64,000 nucleotides of DNA, from NCBI RefSeq assembly GCF_000235605.1, contig NC_016584.1, positions 4,961,151-5,025,150 on the forward strand, read 5' to 3'. A program made the position numbers and the translations under genes. This document shows positions 56,416 through 64,000 of this stretch, one piece after another (positions within the stretch are counted from its first letter, which is position 1; each line of letters begins with the position of its first letter). The stretch comes from Desulfosporosinus orientis DSM 765. GTDB lineage: Bacteria > Bacillota > Desulfitobacteriia > Desulfitobacteriales > Desulfitobacteriaceae. The notes beneath the pieces were generated by a model. It was not told the DNA's origin. It searched no databases and saw nothing but the letters and a program-made list of their open reading frames with translations.

Positions 56416-57417
56416 CTAGCCCAAGGTGGGCAGATATCCGATAATCCCCACCACAGCACAGATCAAAGCAGCCATCCAGAAAACGATGACCACTTTCCAC
56501 TCACTCCAGCCTCCCAATTCAAAATGATGATGAAGAGGACTCATACGAAAAATTCGTTTGCCTGTGGTTTGGAAAGAAAAAACCTGAATAATCACCGAGA
56601 GCGCCTCTACGGCAAACAATCCGCCGATAAGGGTAAAGACCAGTTCGCTCTTGGTAAGTATTGCCAAGCTTGCTAAAGCTCCTCCTAAAGCTAAGGAACC
56701 CGTATCTCCCATAAAAATCCGAGCCGGATACCTATTGAAGCGTAAAAATCCCAAAGTTCCTCCAACCACTGCAGCCGCAAAAACCGCCATATCCGTCTCA
56801 TGGGCCAGAACAGCTACCCCATGGATCGCAGCCATTAAAGCAATAACTACATAGGCTGCTCCGGCAATCATACTGCTCCCTGCTGCTAAGCCGTCCAAGC
56901 CATCCGTTAAATTAACGGCATTAGTCATTAAAACAATAAGAAAAGCTGTAAAAATGTAGTAAAACCAACTCAATTCTAAGTGGATGGATGTGAAAGGAAT
57001 TGCGATATCCGTCCCCCTGCCCAACCAGTGAACAGAAACCCAAATAAGGATAAAGGCTAATCCAAACTGACCGATTAGTTTCTGATAAGCACGAAGCCCC
57101 AAAGAACGATGCATTACAACTTTTATAAAATCATCGACAAAGCCAATTAAACCAAAACCCAGTGTAACTCCCACTAAAGTCACCATTTCCAAGGAAGTGG
57201 GCTGTTCTGCAGTAAGCAAAGCACTGGCAATGATGCCAACAAGAAAAATTATCCCACCCATAGTCGGAGTGCCTGCTTTTTTCAAGTGTCTTTTGGGGCC
57301 ATCATCCCGGACATTTTGGCCGAACTTAAGAATTCTTAAGACCGGTATCAAAAAGGGGCTCAGGACCAACGTTATAAGCAGGGCTAATCCCGCCGCCATA
57401 ACTAAACGCTCAGACAT
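56416..57417 (-). CDS. mraY: Phospho-MurNAc-pentapeptide transferase
   Basis: MraY moves phospho-MurNAc-pentapeptide to undecaprenyl phosphate, making lipid I. The membrane protein has ten or so helices and the catalytic Asp motifs [10 protein letters not shown] and [13 protein letters not shown], plus [11 protein letters not shown] and [13 protein letters not shown]. It is 333 aa. It follows murF by 19 bases. Confidence 0.96.
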   Translation of the reverse strand: MSERLVMAAGLALLITLVLSPFLIPVLRILKFGQNVRDDGPKRHLKKAGTPTMGGIIFLVGIIASALLTAEQPTSLEMVTLVGVTLGFGLIGFVDDFIKVVMHRSLGLRAYQKLIGQFGLAFILIWVSVHWLGRGTDIAIPFTSIHLELSWFYYIFTAFLIVLMTNAVNLTDGLDGLAAGSSMIAGAAYVVIALMAAIHGVAVLAHETDMAVFAAAVVGGTLGFLRFNRYPARIFMGDTGSLALGGALASLAILTKSELVFTLIGGLFAVEALSVIIQVFSFQTTGKRIFRMSPLHHHFELGGWSEWKVVIVFWMAALICAVVGIIGYLPTLG

Positions 57418-57436
57418 GTTATTCCATCCTTTACTC

Positions 57437-58852
57437 TTATCTTTCCAGTAACGCTGTAATCTCTTCCATTCGCATCCCCCGCGAACCTTTAATAAGAACC
57501 CATGTCCCAGATTCCCAAGATCTAAGCAGCTCCAAGGCTTTTTCTGCTGCTTCTTTACGCGAATAGGTCACCATTATCTGTTCTGCGGCGTACCCTGCCT
57601 TCCGTGCCCCTTGCGCGATCTCTGTAGCCAGTTTTCCTACGGTAATTAAATAATTTACTCCTAACAGTGCCACAGCTTGCCCTACATCCTGATGTCCGGA
57701 CTCTGCAGAATTACCGAGTTCATACATATCGCCCAATATTGCCAGAGTCTTTTTTTGCCCTGCCCGCTCCTTAAGGATGTTTAACGATGCTTTCATTGAA
57801 ACGGGATTAGCGTTATAAACATCGTTAATCAGCGTTGTTTCCCTACAACCCTGCCTCATCTCCAAACGCATTTTAGACATTTCAAGCGCCCTAAGTCCTA
57901 GGCACCCTTTAGTTAGTGAAACTCCGCACACTGTGCCCACTGCTAAAGCTGCCAAAGCATCTAAAACATTGTGAGTACCCGGGAGGGGCAAATCAGCCGT
58001 CAATGTTTCCTGCTTAAAGGTTACATCAAAAATTGTGCCTAAGGGTCCAGAGGACCTAAGCCCAGACCCCTTAATGTCCGGTTCTGCAAACGTACCCTCG
58101 AGTCCGTAGAAGAGAATCTTGTGACCGTCATTCTTTGCCTTCTGCGCTGAGTACAAATCGTCTGCGTTAATAATGGCTGTTCCATCTTTCGGAAGAGTTT
58201 CAATGAGTTCCCACTTCGCCTGGGCAATTCGTTCCTGAGTGAGGAGCAATTCCATATGAGTTGTGCCAATATTCGTGATCACCCCGATATCGGGTTTTGC
58301 TATCTCACATAGAGCCTTAATTTCACCTAAGCCTCGCATTCCCATTTCTAAAATCAGAATTTCGGTACCAAGGGGCGCATTGAGAATTGTCATAGGAAGC
58401 CCCAATTCATTGTTATGATTCTCTTTATTGCAATAAACCGGAAACTCTTGGGCCAAGACTGAATAAATCATATCCTTGGTCGTAGTTTTTCCGTTACTTC
58501 CTGTAACACCTACCACCTTCGCTTTTAGTTCCTTACGCCAGCTCTGAGCCAATACCTGCAGAGCCGTATAGACAGAGTCGACGAGTAAAAGAGCTTTCCC
58601 CTCAGGAACACTAGGCTTCGCCATTTCGCCCTGAAAATGAGCCTGATCAGCAACGGCCAGCACTGCTCCCTTTTGCCAAGCAGACTCAATGTAATCATGA
58701 CCATCCACTTTCTCCCCCGGCAGAGCAAAAAACATCTCTCCGCCCTTGGCTTGACGACTGTCGATGATACATCCTTGAACTTCTAGTTTTGAGTCACCCA
58801 TCAAAATTCCTGCGGCAATCTTAGCCGCCGATTCAGTTGTCCAATGACGCAT
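57437..58852 (-). CDS. murF: UDP-MurNAc-tripeptide--D-alanyl-D-alanine ligase
   Basis: It adds D-Ala-D-Ala to the tripeptide precursor. The ATP loop is [36 protein letters not shown] and [17 protein letters not shown] are MurF signatures. It is 471 aa. The start overlaps the end of murE by 20 bases. Confidence 0.96.
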   Translation of the reverse strand: MRHWTTESAAKIAAGILMGDSKLEVQGCIIDSRQAKGGEMFFALPGEKVDGHDYIESAWQKGAVLAVADQAHFQGEMAKPSVPEGKALLLVDSVYTALQVLAQSWRKELKAKVVGVTGSNGKTTTKDMIYSVLAQEFPVYCNKENHNNELGLPMTILNAPLGTEILILEMGMRGLGEIKALCEIAKPDIGVITNIGTTHMELLLTQERIAQAKWELIETLPKDGTAIINADDLYSAQKAKNDGHKILFYGLEGTFAEPDIKGSGLRSSGPLGTIFDVTFKQETLTADLPLPGTHNVLDALAALAVGTVCGVSLTKGCLGLRALEMSKMRLEMRQGCRETTLINDVYNANPVSMKASLNILKERAGQKKTLAILGDMYELGNSAESGHQDVGQAVALLGVNYLITVGKLATEIAQGARKAGYAAEQIMVTYSRKEAAEKALELLRSWESGTWVLIKGSRGMRMEEITALLER

Positions 58853-60320
58853 AGCCCAGCCCCCTTAACGCTTCACGCACTACTTCCCGATCATCAAAGG
58901 GATGAACCTCAGTTCCAAAAATCTGATAAGTTTCATGGCCTTTGCCTGCTATCAAAATTGTATCTCCGGGTTTTGCCATATGACAAGCTTTCCTGATAGC
59001 TTCTCTTCTGTCTCGTATCGCAATAGATTCCACTTCTGATACTCCCGTCAAAATCTCCTTGATAATCTGATCCGGGTCTTCCGTACGAGGGTTATCAGAC
59101 GTTACAATAAGAAAATCACTTCCCTGTGCTGCCACTTCGCCCATCAGCGGTCGTTTAGTCCGATCTCGGTCTCCTCCACAGCCGAAAACCGTCAATAACC
59201 TGCCTTCAGTAAAATCCCGAGCGGTACGAACAACATTTTCCAAACCGTCAGGCGTATGAGCATAATCCACAATTACTTGAAAAGGCTGCCCCATCCGAAC
59301 ACTTTCAAAGCGTCCGGGCACACCCGCTATTTCTGCCAGAGCTTCAGCCACAGTTCCTGCACTATAGCCACGTTCAACTCCCCAGGCAAAAGCCGCTAAA
59401 GCATTATAAACACTAAAAAATCCCGGGGTGGCATAGGAAATCTCTTGTAGGTTCTCCTTAAATCGCACTTGAAAGCGTACCCCTTCCGTGGTGACTCTGA
59501 CATCTTCAGCATGATAATCAACGGAATTATGAATACCATAACTTACCACCGGAGCAGCTGATACCCTGCATAATTCTCCAAAAGCCGGATCATCTCCATT
59601 CAATATACTGATCTTCGGCTGTTTTTCCCCATGCAAACCGGCGAACAACCGGGATTTGGCATTAAGATAGTCCTTCATTGTTTTATGATAATCCAAGTGA
59701 TCCTGTGTCAAATTTGTAAAAATTCCCGCATCAAATTCACAACCAGCTACCCTGCCCAGAGACAAAGCATGGGAGGATACTTCCATGACCGCCAAGCTCA
59801 CTCCTTCATCTACCATTTCACTCAAGAGCTTTTGAACTTCTATGGATTCCGGAGTAGTTCTTTCCCCTGGAATATCCCGGCCATTGATTCTGGCGCCCAG
59901 AGTTCCTATTAAACCCACTTTTTTGCCATGCTTAATCCCGATTTTCTCAATGAGATGAGTAATCGTTGTTTTTCCATTAGTTCCTGTTACGCCCACCAAC
60001 TCCAGTTTTTCACTAGGGCAGTCATAAACAGCCGCCGCCAGCTTTCCTATGACTTGGCGAACACTGGCGACTTTTACTTGAGGAACAGCAAGTGGCAGCA
60101 GACGTTCCACTACTAACGCCACAGCTCCTGAATCAACCGCCCTGCCGGCAAAATCATGGCCGTCTGCCTGGGAGCCCGGTACACAGGCATACAGATCACC
60201 GGGCTGAACATGCCGGGAATCCATTGACATACCTCGAATAATGACCTGGCAATCTCCCGAAGATGCCTGAACCTCAATTTCCTTAATAATGTCCACTAGT
60301 GATTTATTGGCTGTCGGCAT
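58833..60320 (-). CDS. murE: UDP-MurNAc-tripeptide synthetase, meso-DAP type
   Basis: It adds the third stem residue. The ATP loop is GVTGTNGKTTITHLI. The specificity motif SDNPRTEDP is the DNPR form that selects meso-diaminopimelate rather than lysine, so the wall is probably A1-gamma type. FTNLTQDHLDYHKTM is the carbamoyl-Lys-side block. It is 495 aa. It is preceded by ~100 gene-free bases after the PBP gene. Confidence 0.96.
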   Translation of the reverse strand: MPTANKSLVDIIKEIEVQASSGDCQVIIRGMSMDSRHVQPGDLYACVPGSQADGHDFAGRAVDSGAVALVVERLLPLAVPQVKVASVRQVIGKLAAAVYDCPSEKLELVGVTGTNGKTTITHLIEKIGIKHGKKVGLIGTLGARINGRDIPGERTTPESIEVQKLLSEMVDEGVSLAVMEVSSHALSLGRVAGCEFDAGIFTNLTQDHLDYHKTMKDYLNAKSRLFAGLHGEKQPKISILNGDDPAFGELCRVSAAPVVSYGIHNSVDYHAEDVRVTTEGVRFQVRFKENLQEISYATPGFFSVYNALAAFAWGVERGYSAGTVAEALAEIAGVPGRFESVRMGQPFQVIVDYAHTPDGLENVVRTARDFTEGRLLTVFGCGGDRDRTKRPLMGEVAAQGSDFLIVTSDNPRTEDPDQIIKEILTGVSEVESIAIRDRREAIRKACHMAKPGDTILIAGKGHETYQIFGTEVHPFDDREVVREALRGLGYASLDN

Positions 60321-60420
60321 TCCTCATCGTTCCTTTCGAAATGGTTTTTTCACCATATAAAGCCTTATCATAAAATTTATTATAAACAAATTACATCTTC
60401 ATCAGACCTAGACCTTGAGA

Positions 60421-62475
60421 TTATCGTCCCAGGGGACTCACTGAAATCGGTAAACGTCCTGATAAACTGCGAATAGCCTCGATATCCTCATCTTCATCTT
60501 CCCACCAAGGCGTAAGGGTTGGCGTGGATGCATCAGCTCCCAAGTAAAGAAGAACATTGGACTCTGCCTCCACTTGAGCATCTCCGTGAGGAATTTGGTC
60601 TAAAACGATATCCCCTTTCCCCTCTGTCAGTGTCTTAAAACCGGCTTCCGTTAAAATCTTCTCCGCCTCAGCCAAAGGAAGTCCTAAAACTGAAGGTACG
60701 GTAGCGGCTTTTTTAATCGGTGAAAATTCAAGGCCGGGCATGGGTTTGCCGGGAGTCATTGGAGCTTTAGGATCCGGCTTAACACCAAGATATCTTAAAG
60801 AATCAAGCATAACCGTCTGCACAACTGGGCACGCCACAACCCCCCCATAAAAGGGAACACCATCAATGACACACAAAATGGTCAGTCGCGGATGATCGGC
60901 TGGGGCAAAAGCTATAAAAGAGGCGACATATTCCCCTTGAATATACCCGCCATTCTGAACTTTTTGAGCGGTCCCCGTTTTTCCGGCAACACGATATCCG
61001 GGCAAAAAGGCACGACGGCCTGTTCCATTCGTTACGACGGATTCCAAAACCTCACGTTCTGTCTTTGAAGTGTCCTCACTGATAATACGCCTAATTTCCT
61101 CATTTTTAAAGGGGGTAATCACCCTGCCGCTAGGACCAATTATTTCTTTTACCAGCTGAGGCTTCATTAAAGTCCCACCGTTAGCCACTGCCGAAACGGC
61201 TGTTAATAGCTGGATTGGAGTAACATTATTGGTTTGACCGATAGACATTGTGGCCAAATCCAAGGCTGTGGCTTTTTTCTTATTAGCTAAAATCCCTACG
61301 GCCTCACCAGACATCTCGATGCCCGTCTTCTGACCGAAGCCAAAATCTCGCAAATATCTATAAAAAGTGTCCATGCCAAGTCGCTGTCCCATTTCAATGA
61401 AACCCGGATTGCACGAATTTTCGGCAACTTGCGTGAAAGTCTGATCACCATGTCCTCCTGCTTTCCAGCAGCGAACATTCTTCCCTAATACGGTATAAGA
61501 GCCTTTGTCAAAAAAGTGTTCTGAGAGTTTTATTTTCTTTTCTTCAAGAGCAGCTGCCAGGGTTATGATCTTAAAGGTTGATCCCGGCTCATAGCCATTT
61601 TGAATGGCTATGTTTCGCCGGGCGCTGGGGTCTGCATCTTGATAGTGGTTAGGGTCAAAAGTCGGAGCAGAAGCTAAGGCCAGCATCTCTCCTGTATTGG
61701 GATCCATCACTAAGATGGAGGCACTCTTAGGCACTTGGCCGTTCATATTGACACCCTGACCGCTCATCAGCTTTTGCAGTTCTCGCTCAGCAAATGCTTG
61801 AATATTTTTGTCAATAGTTAACCTCACAGTATTTCCTTGTTTAGGAGCCAAATACTGGTGTTGTGCCTGAGGCAAGGGAATACCATTGGCACCAAATTCT
61901 TGAAGAATACTGCCTGGTATTCCTTTTAGCTCATCATCCCTTGTCAATTCAATTCCTTCAAGGCCTTGATTGTCAATCCCGGCAAACCCAATAATATGGG
62001 CAGCGAGACTTCCATTGGGATAATAGCGTTGACTATCTTCCGTCGTTCCAATTCCCGGAAATTCCAAAGCTCGTACCTGAGCAGCAACCTCAGGACTAAC
62101 CCTTTTTTGAACATATTCTAAAGCAGAACGTTTGGTAATGCGTGCTTCAATTTCCTGAGCAGGTTTGCCCAGCAAGGGGGATAAGGCTGCAGCCATTTCT
62201 TTGGCTCTCCCTGTCTGACGGACTTCTGCTGGAACTGCATAAACTGTCTCAGTACTAACGCTCATTGCCAATACATTTCCTTCTCGGTCTTCAATATTTC
62301 CGCGTTTTGGTGCAACCGGGACCCCACGGAAATGAGAATCATCGGCCTTTTTGCGCAAATCCGCACCCTGACTAAGCTGCACAAACCCTAACCGGACAAT
62401 TAAAACCACTAAAAAAGCACAAACACACAAAAAAAGAAAAGCGATTCGTTTACGCATAACGACATAAGGACTCAT
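60421..62475 (-). CDS. Class B penicillin-binding protein with PASTA domain (SpoVD/FtsI)
   Basis: The transpeptidase cross-links peptidoglycan outside the membrane. One N-terminal anchor (IAFLFLCVCAFLVVLIVRLG) precedes the pedestal domain. The catalytic motifs are S299-x-x-K302 (EPGSTFK), S354-C-N356 and K499-T-G. A single PASTA domain lies at about 597-655 (ATVPSVLGLPLAEAEKILTE). The length and PASTA match SpoVD, but only one such gene is present in the cluster, so it may also serve vegetative division as FtsI/PbpB. Confidence 0.93.
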   Translation of the reverse strand: MSPYVVMRKRIAFLFLCVCAFLVVLIVRLGFVQLSQGADLRKKADDSHFRGVPVAPKRGNIEDREGNVLAMSVSTETVYAVPAEVRQTGRAKEMAAALSPLLGKPAQEIEARITKRSALEYVQKRVSPEVAAQVRALEFPGIGTTEDSQRYYPNGSLAAHIIGFAGIDNQGLEGIELTRDDELKGIPGSILQEFGANGIPLPQAQHQYLAPKQGNTVRLTIDKNIQAFAERELQKLMSGQGVNMNGQVPKSASILVMDPNTGEMLALASAPTFDPNHYQDADPSARRNIAIQNGYEPGSTFKIITLAAALEEKKIKLSEHFFDKGSYTVLGKNVRCWKAGGHGDQTFTQVAENSCNPGFIEMGQRLGMDTFYRYLRDFGFGQKTGIEMSGEAVGILANKKKATALDLATMSIGQTNNVTPIQLLTAVSAVANGGTLMKPQLVKEIIGPSGRVITPFKNEEIRRIISEDTSKTEREVLESVVTNGTGRRAFLPGYRVAGKTGTAQKVQNGGYIQGEYVASFIAFAPADHPRLTILCVIDGVPFYGGVVACPVVQTVMLDSLRYLGVKPDPKAPMTPGKPMPGLEFSPIKKAATVPSVLGLPLAEAEKILTEAGFKTLTEGKGDIVLDQIPHGDAQVEAESNVLLYLGADASTPTLTPWWEDEDEDIEAIRSLSGRLPISVSPLGR

Positions 62476-62529
62476 CAGTCCTCACCCCCATTTTCCCGGG
62501 GGCTCTAGCGTACCCAAATCGCCTTTCTC

Positions 62530-63018
62530 TTATCGCTGTGTAGAAGCAAAAAAACTCGTAAATTTTTGAGAAAATTTTTGGATGGTGGAAGGTTTATCTT
62601 CACTAGTCTGAGCTGCGACTTGGGTTGACGAAGCCCCCATTTTATTTTTGGCTGAAGGCACGACTCCTGCCATATACACTTTCCCCGTAGGCTTTTCCAT
62701 TCCCATGGACAAAGCTACACTCTCAATTCGGCTTACAGAACGAAGTTTGTCAACCTCCATCTGGAGAAGCTCATTCCTTGTTTTGATATCAGCAATTTCC
62801 TTTTCCAAGGATCGAACCTGAGCTCCCTTGACAACCGTCAGATGAACGGTCTCTGCTCCTATGGCACCGGTTATGCCAACAATCAATCCCAATGCCATAA
62901 TGCTTTTAATTTTAGAATATCCTTTCCCTTTTCTGTTGGGTCTAGGATTTCTAGTTATATCCCTATTTGTATTCGCCAACGCCTCCTGCCATTCAACTGA
63001 TTCCTGCGCCACTACCAT
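62530..63018 (-). CDS. ftsL: FtsL-like cell division protein
   Basis: The 162-aa bitopic protein has a basic cytoplasmic N-terminus (RNPRPNRKGKGYSKIK), one membrane helix (IMALGLIVGITGAIGAETVH) and a coiled coil with a leucine-zipper-like pattern (SLEKEIADIKTRNELLQMEV). This is the FtsL/DivIC plan. The Ala/Ser-rich tail is longer than usual. Position between rsmH and the PBP gene is the standard one. Confidence 0.85.
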   Translation of the reverse strand: MVVAQESVEWQEALANTNRDITRNPRPNRKGKGYSKIKSIMALGLIVGITGAIGAETVHLTVVKGAQVRSLEKEIADIKTRNELLQMEVDKLRSVSRIESVALSMGMEKPTGKVYMAGVVPSAKNKMGASSTQVAAQTSEDKPSTIQKFSQKFTSFFASTQR

Positions 63019-63047
63019 GGGTATTCCTCCTCCTTTAGCTTTAGACT

Positions 63048-63980
63048 TTATATTTTTTCGGCAACCCGTAATTTTGCACTTCTCGACCTAGGATTATGCT
63101 CAACTTCTTCTCTTGATGGAAGAATAGGCTTCTTGGTTAACACCTTTGCCATTGTTTTGGCATCACACCTACAAATTGGCAATTCCGGAGGACAAGTACA
63201 TCGTCCCTGCCAGGATCTCATTCGCTCTTTCACAATCCGATCTTCTAAAGAGTGAAAGGTAATCACCCCTATTCGTCCGCCATGATTCAAACAACGAAGT
63301 GCCTGATCCAACACCCTGTCCAAAACGCCCAGTTCGTCGTTAACAACAATTCGTATGGCCTGAAATGTGCGTTTGGCAGGATGAGGTCCATTTCTCCTAA
63401 CCGCAGCCGGAACCGCAGCCTTTATAGCTTGCACCAAATCTCCGGTAGTTTCCAAAGATCGCACTTGGCGGGCCTGAACAATAAATTGGGCAATGCGCTT
63501 AGCCCATTTTTCTTCTCCATAGGTCCAAATAAGCTGGGCCAATTCTTCTTCTGACCAAGAATTCACAATTTCCCTGGCATTCAAGGCCCTGGCAGAATCC
63601 ATCCGCATATCTAAAGGGGCATCCTGCATATAGCTAAAGCCCCGCTCAGCCTCATCCAATTGAGGAGAGGAGACACCCAGATCGAAAATAATGCCATCAA
63701 CAGGCAGCAAGTCCAGCTCATTTAAGGTTGCTTCCAAATGTTCAAAATTTCGATTAACCAAGGTTACTCGTCCATCCCCTTGAAAGGTCTCCCGGGCATG
63801 ATGGATTGCGTGTTCATCTTGATCGAAACAAATCAACTTTCCATCTTCGCCCATATTCTCAATAATTTTACGGCTATGTCCCCCACCGCCTAAGGTACAA
63901 TCTACATACCTCCCGGAAGGGTTAGTAATAACTGAATCCACGGTCTCTTCTAATAACACAGTGACATGATGAAAATCCAA
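63048..63980 (-). CDS. rsmH: 16S rRNA (cytosine(1402)-N4)-methyltransferase
   Basis: RsmH (MraW) methylates C1402 in the 16S decoding centre with S-adenosylmethionine. The SAM motif is YVDCTLGGGGHSRKI, and HHVTVLLEETVDSV, LDMRMDSARALNAREIVNSW (read in parts) and FHSLEDRIVKERM are family blocks. A Cys-rich loop CTCPPELPICRC is normal for Firmicutes. It is 310 aa. It begins the dcw cluster; mraZ, if present, would be just outside the window. Confidence 0.96.
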   Translation of the reverse strand: MDFHHVTVLLEETVDSVITNPSGRYVDCTLGGGGHSRKIIENMGEDGKLICFDQDEHAIHHARETFQGDGRVTLVNRNFEHLEATLNELDLLPVDGIIFDLGVSSPQLDEAERGFSYMQDAPLDMRMDSARALNAREIVNSWSEEELAQLIWTYGEEKWAKRIAQFIVQARQVRSLETTGDLVQAIKAAVPAAVRRNGPHPAKRTFQAIRIVVNDELGVLDRVLDQALRCLNHGGRIGVITFHSLEDRIVKERMRSWQGRCTCPPELPICRCDAKTMAKVLTKKPILPSREEVEHNPRSRSAKLRVAEKI

Positions 63981-64000
63981 ACTAATCCGTTCCTTTCTAT

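Overview
The window looks like chromosomal DNA of an endospore-forming, mesophilic member of the Clostridia, most likely Desulfosporosinus/Desulfitobacterium-like (Peptococcaceae in the broad sense). This rests on a sporulation set (SigE, SigG, SpoIIGA, SpoVD/SpoVE-type cell-wall proteins, YlmC/YmxH), PyrK plus type 1B PyrD, a split glycine decarboxylase (GcvPA/GcvPB) and several Firmicute RNA regulators (PyrR attenuators, glycine riboswitch, T-box). The genus is an inference; no rRNA or complete taxonomic marker is present.

Layout. Bases 1-8,500 are an accessory, eroded region. It holds two truncated copies of a DUF255/thioredoxin-like gene, a PLP-dependent group II decarboxylase, an alkylation-repair cluster (double-CCG iron-sulfur protein, AdaA, Ogt, AlkA stump), the C-terminal stump of a serine recombinase, a DUF3102 gene facing a headless DUF1659 gene and an intact DUF2922 gene, two copies of a structured ~80-bp repeat, a type I phosphodiesterase and a REP-like palindrome. 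From 8,488 to 64,000 almost everything is on the minus strand and is housekeeping. Read in the direction of transcription (right to left) it runs: rsmH-ftsL-spoVD/ftsI-murE-murF-mraY-(PAS gene)-murD-ftsW/spoVE-murG-(unknown gene)-murB-murA-ftsQ-sbp-ftsZ, then (mcp, helD), spoIIGA-sigE-sigG-ylmC-pgeF, (phoP/phoR-like two-component system and HlyD-like protein), yggS-sepF-yggT-ylmH-divIVA-(unknown gene)-ileS, (gcvT-gcvH-gcvPA-gcvPB, comB, pduL, DUF5665), yteA-lspA-rluD, and the pyrimidine operon pyrR-pyrB-pyrC-carA-carB-pyrK-pyrD-pyrF-pyrE.

This gene order closely follows the Bacillus subtilis ylm/dcw-to-pyr segment, with named modules inserted. The dcw part makes lipid II precursors and builds the FtsZ divisome. 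SepF is present and ftsA is missing from its usual place. spoIIGA-sigE-sigG drive sporulation after septation. The gcv operon oxidises glycine under a tandem glycine riboswitch, ileS is under a T-box, and the pyr operon makes UMP under two PyrR attenuators.

I did not see a CRISPR array, rRNA, a complete tRNA, an intact transposase or a prophage. I found no convincing new defence or metabolic system. The most unusual items are the repeat-flanked DUF3102/DUF1659/DUF2922 segment, the unrecognised gene in the murC slot, the PAS gene inside the wall operon, the Fe-S protein tied to the Ada operon and the apparent AUU start of yggT.
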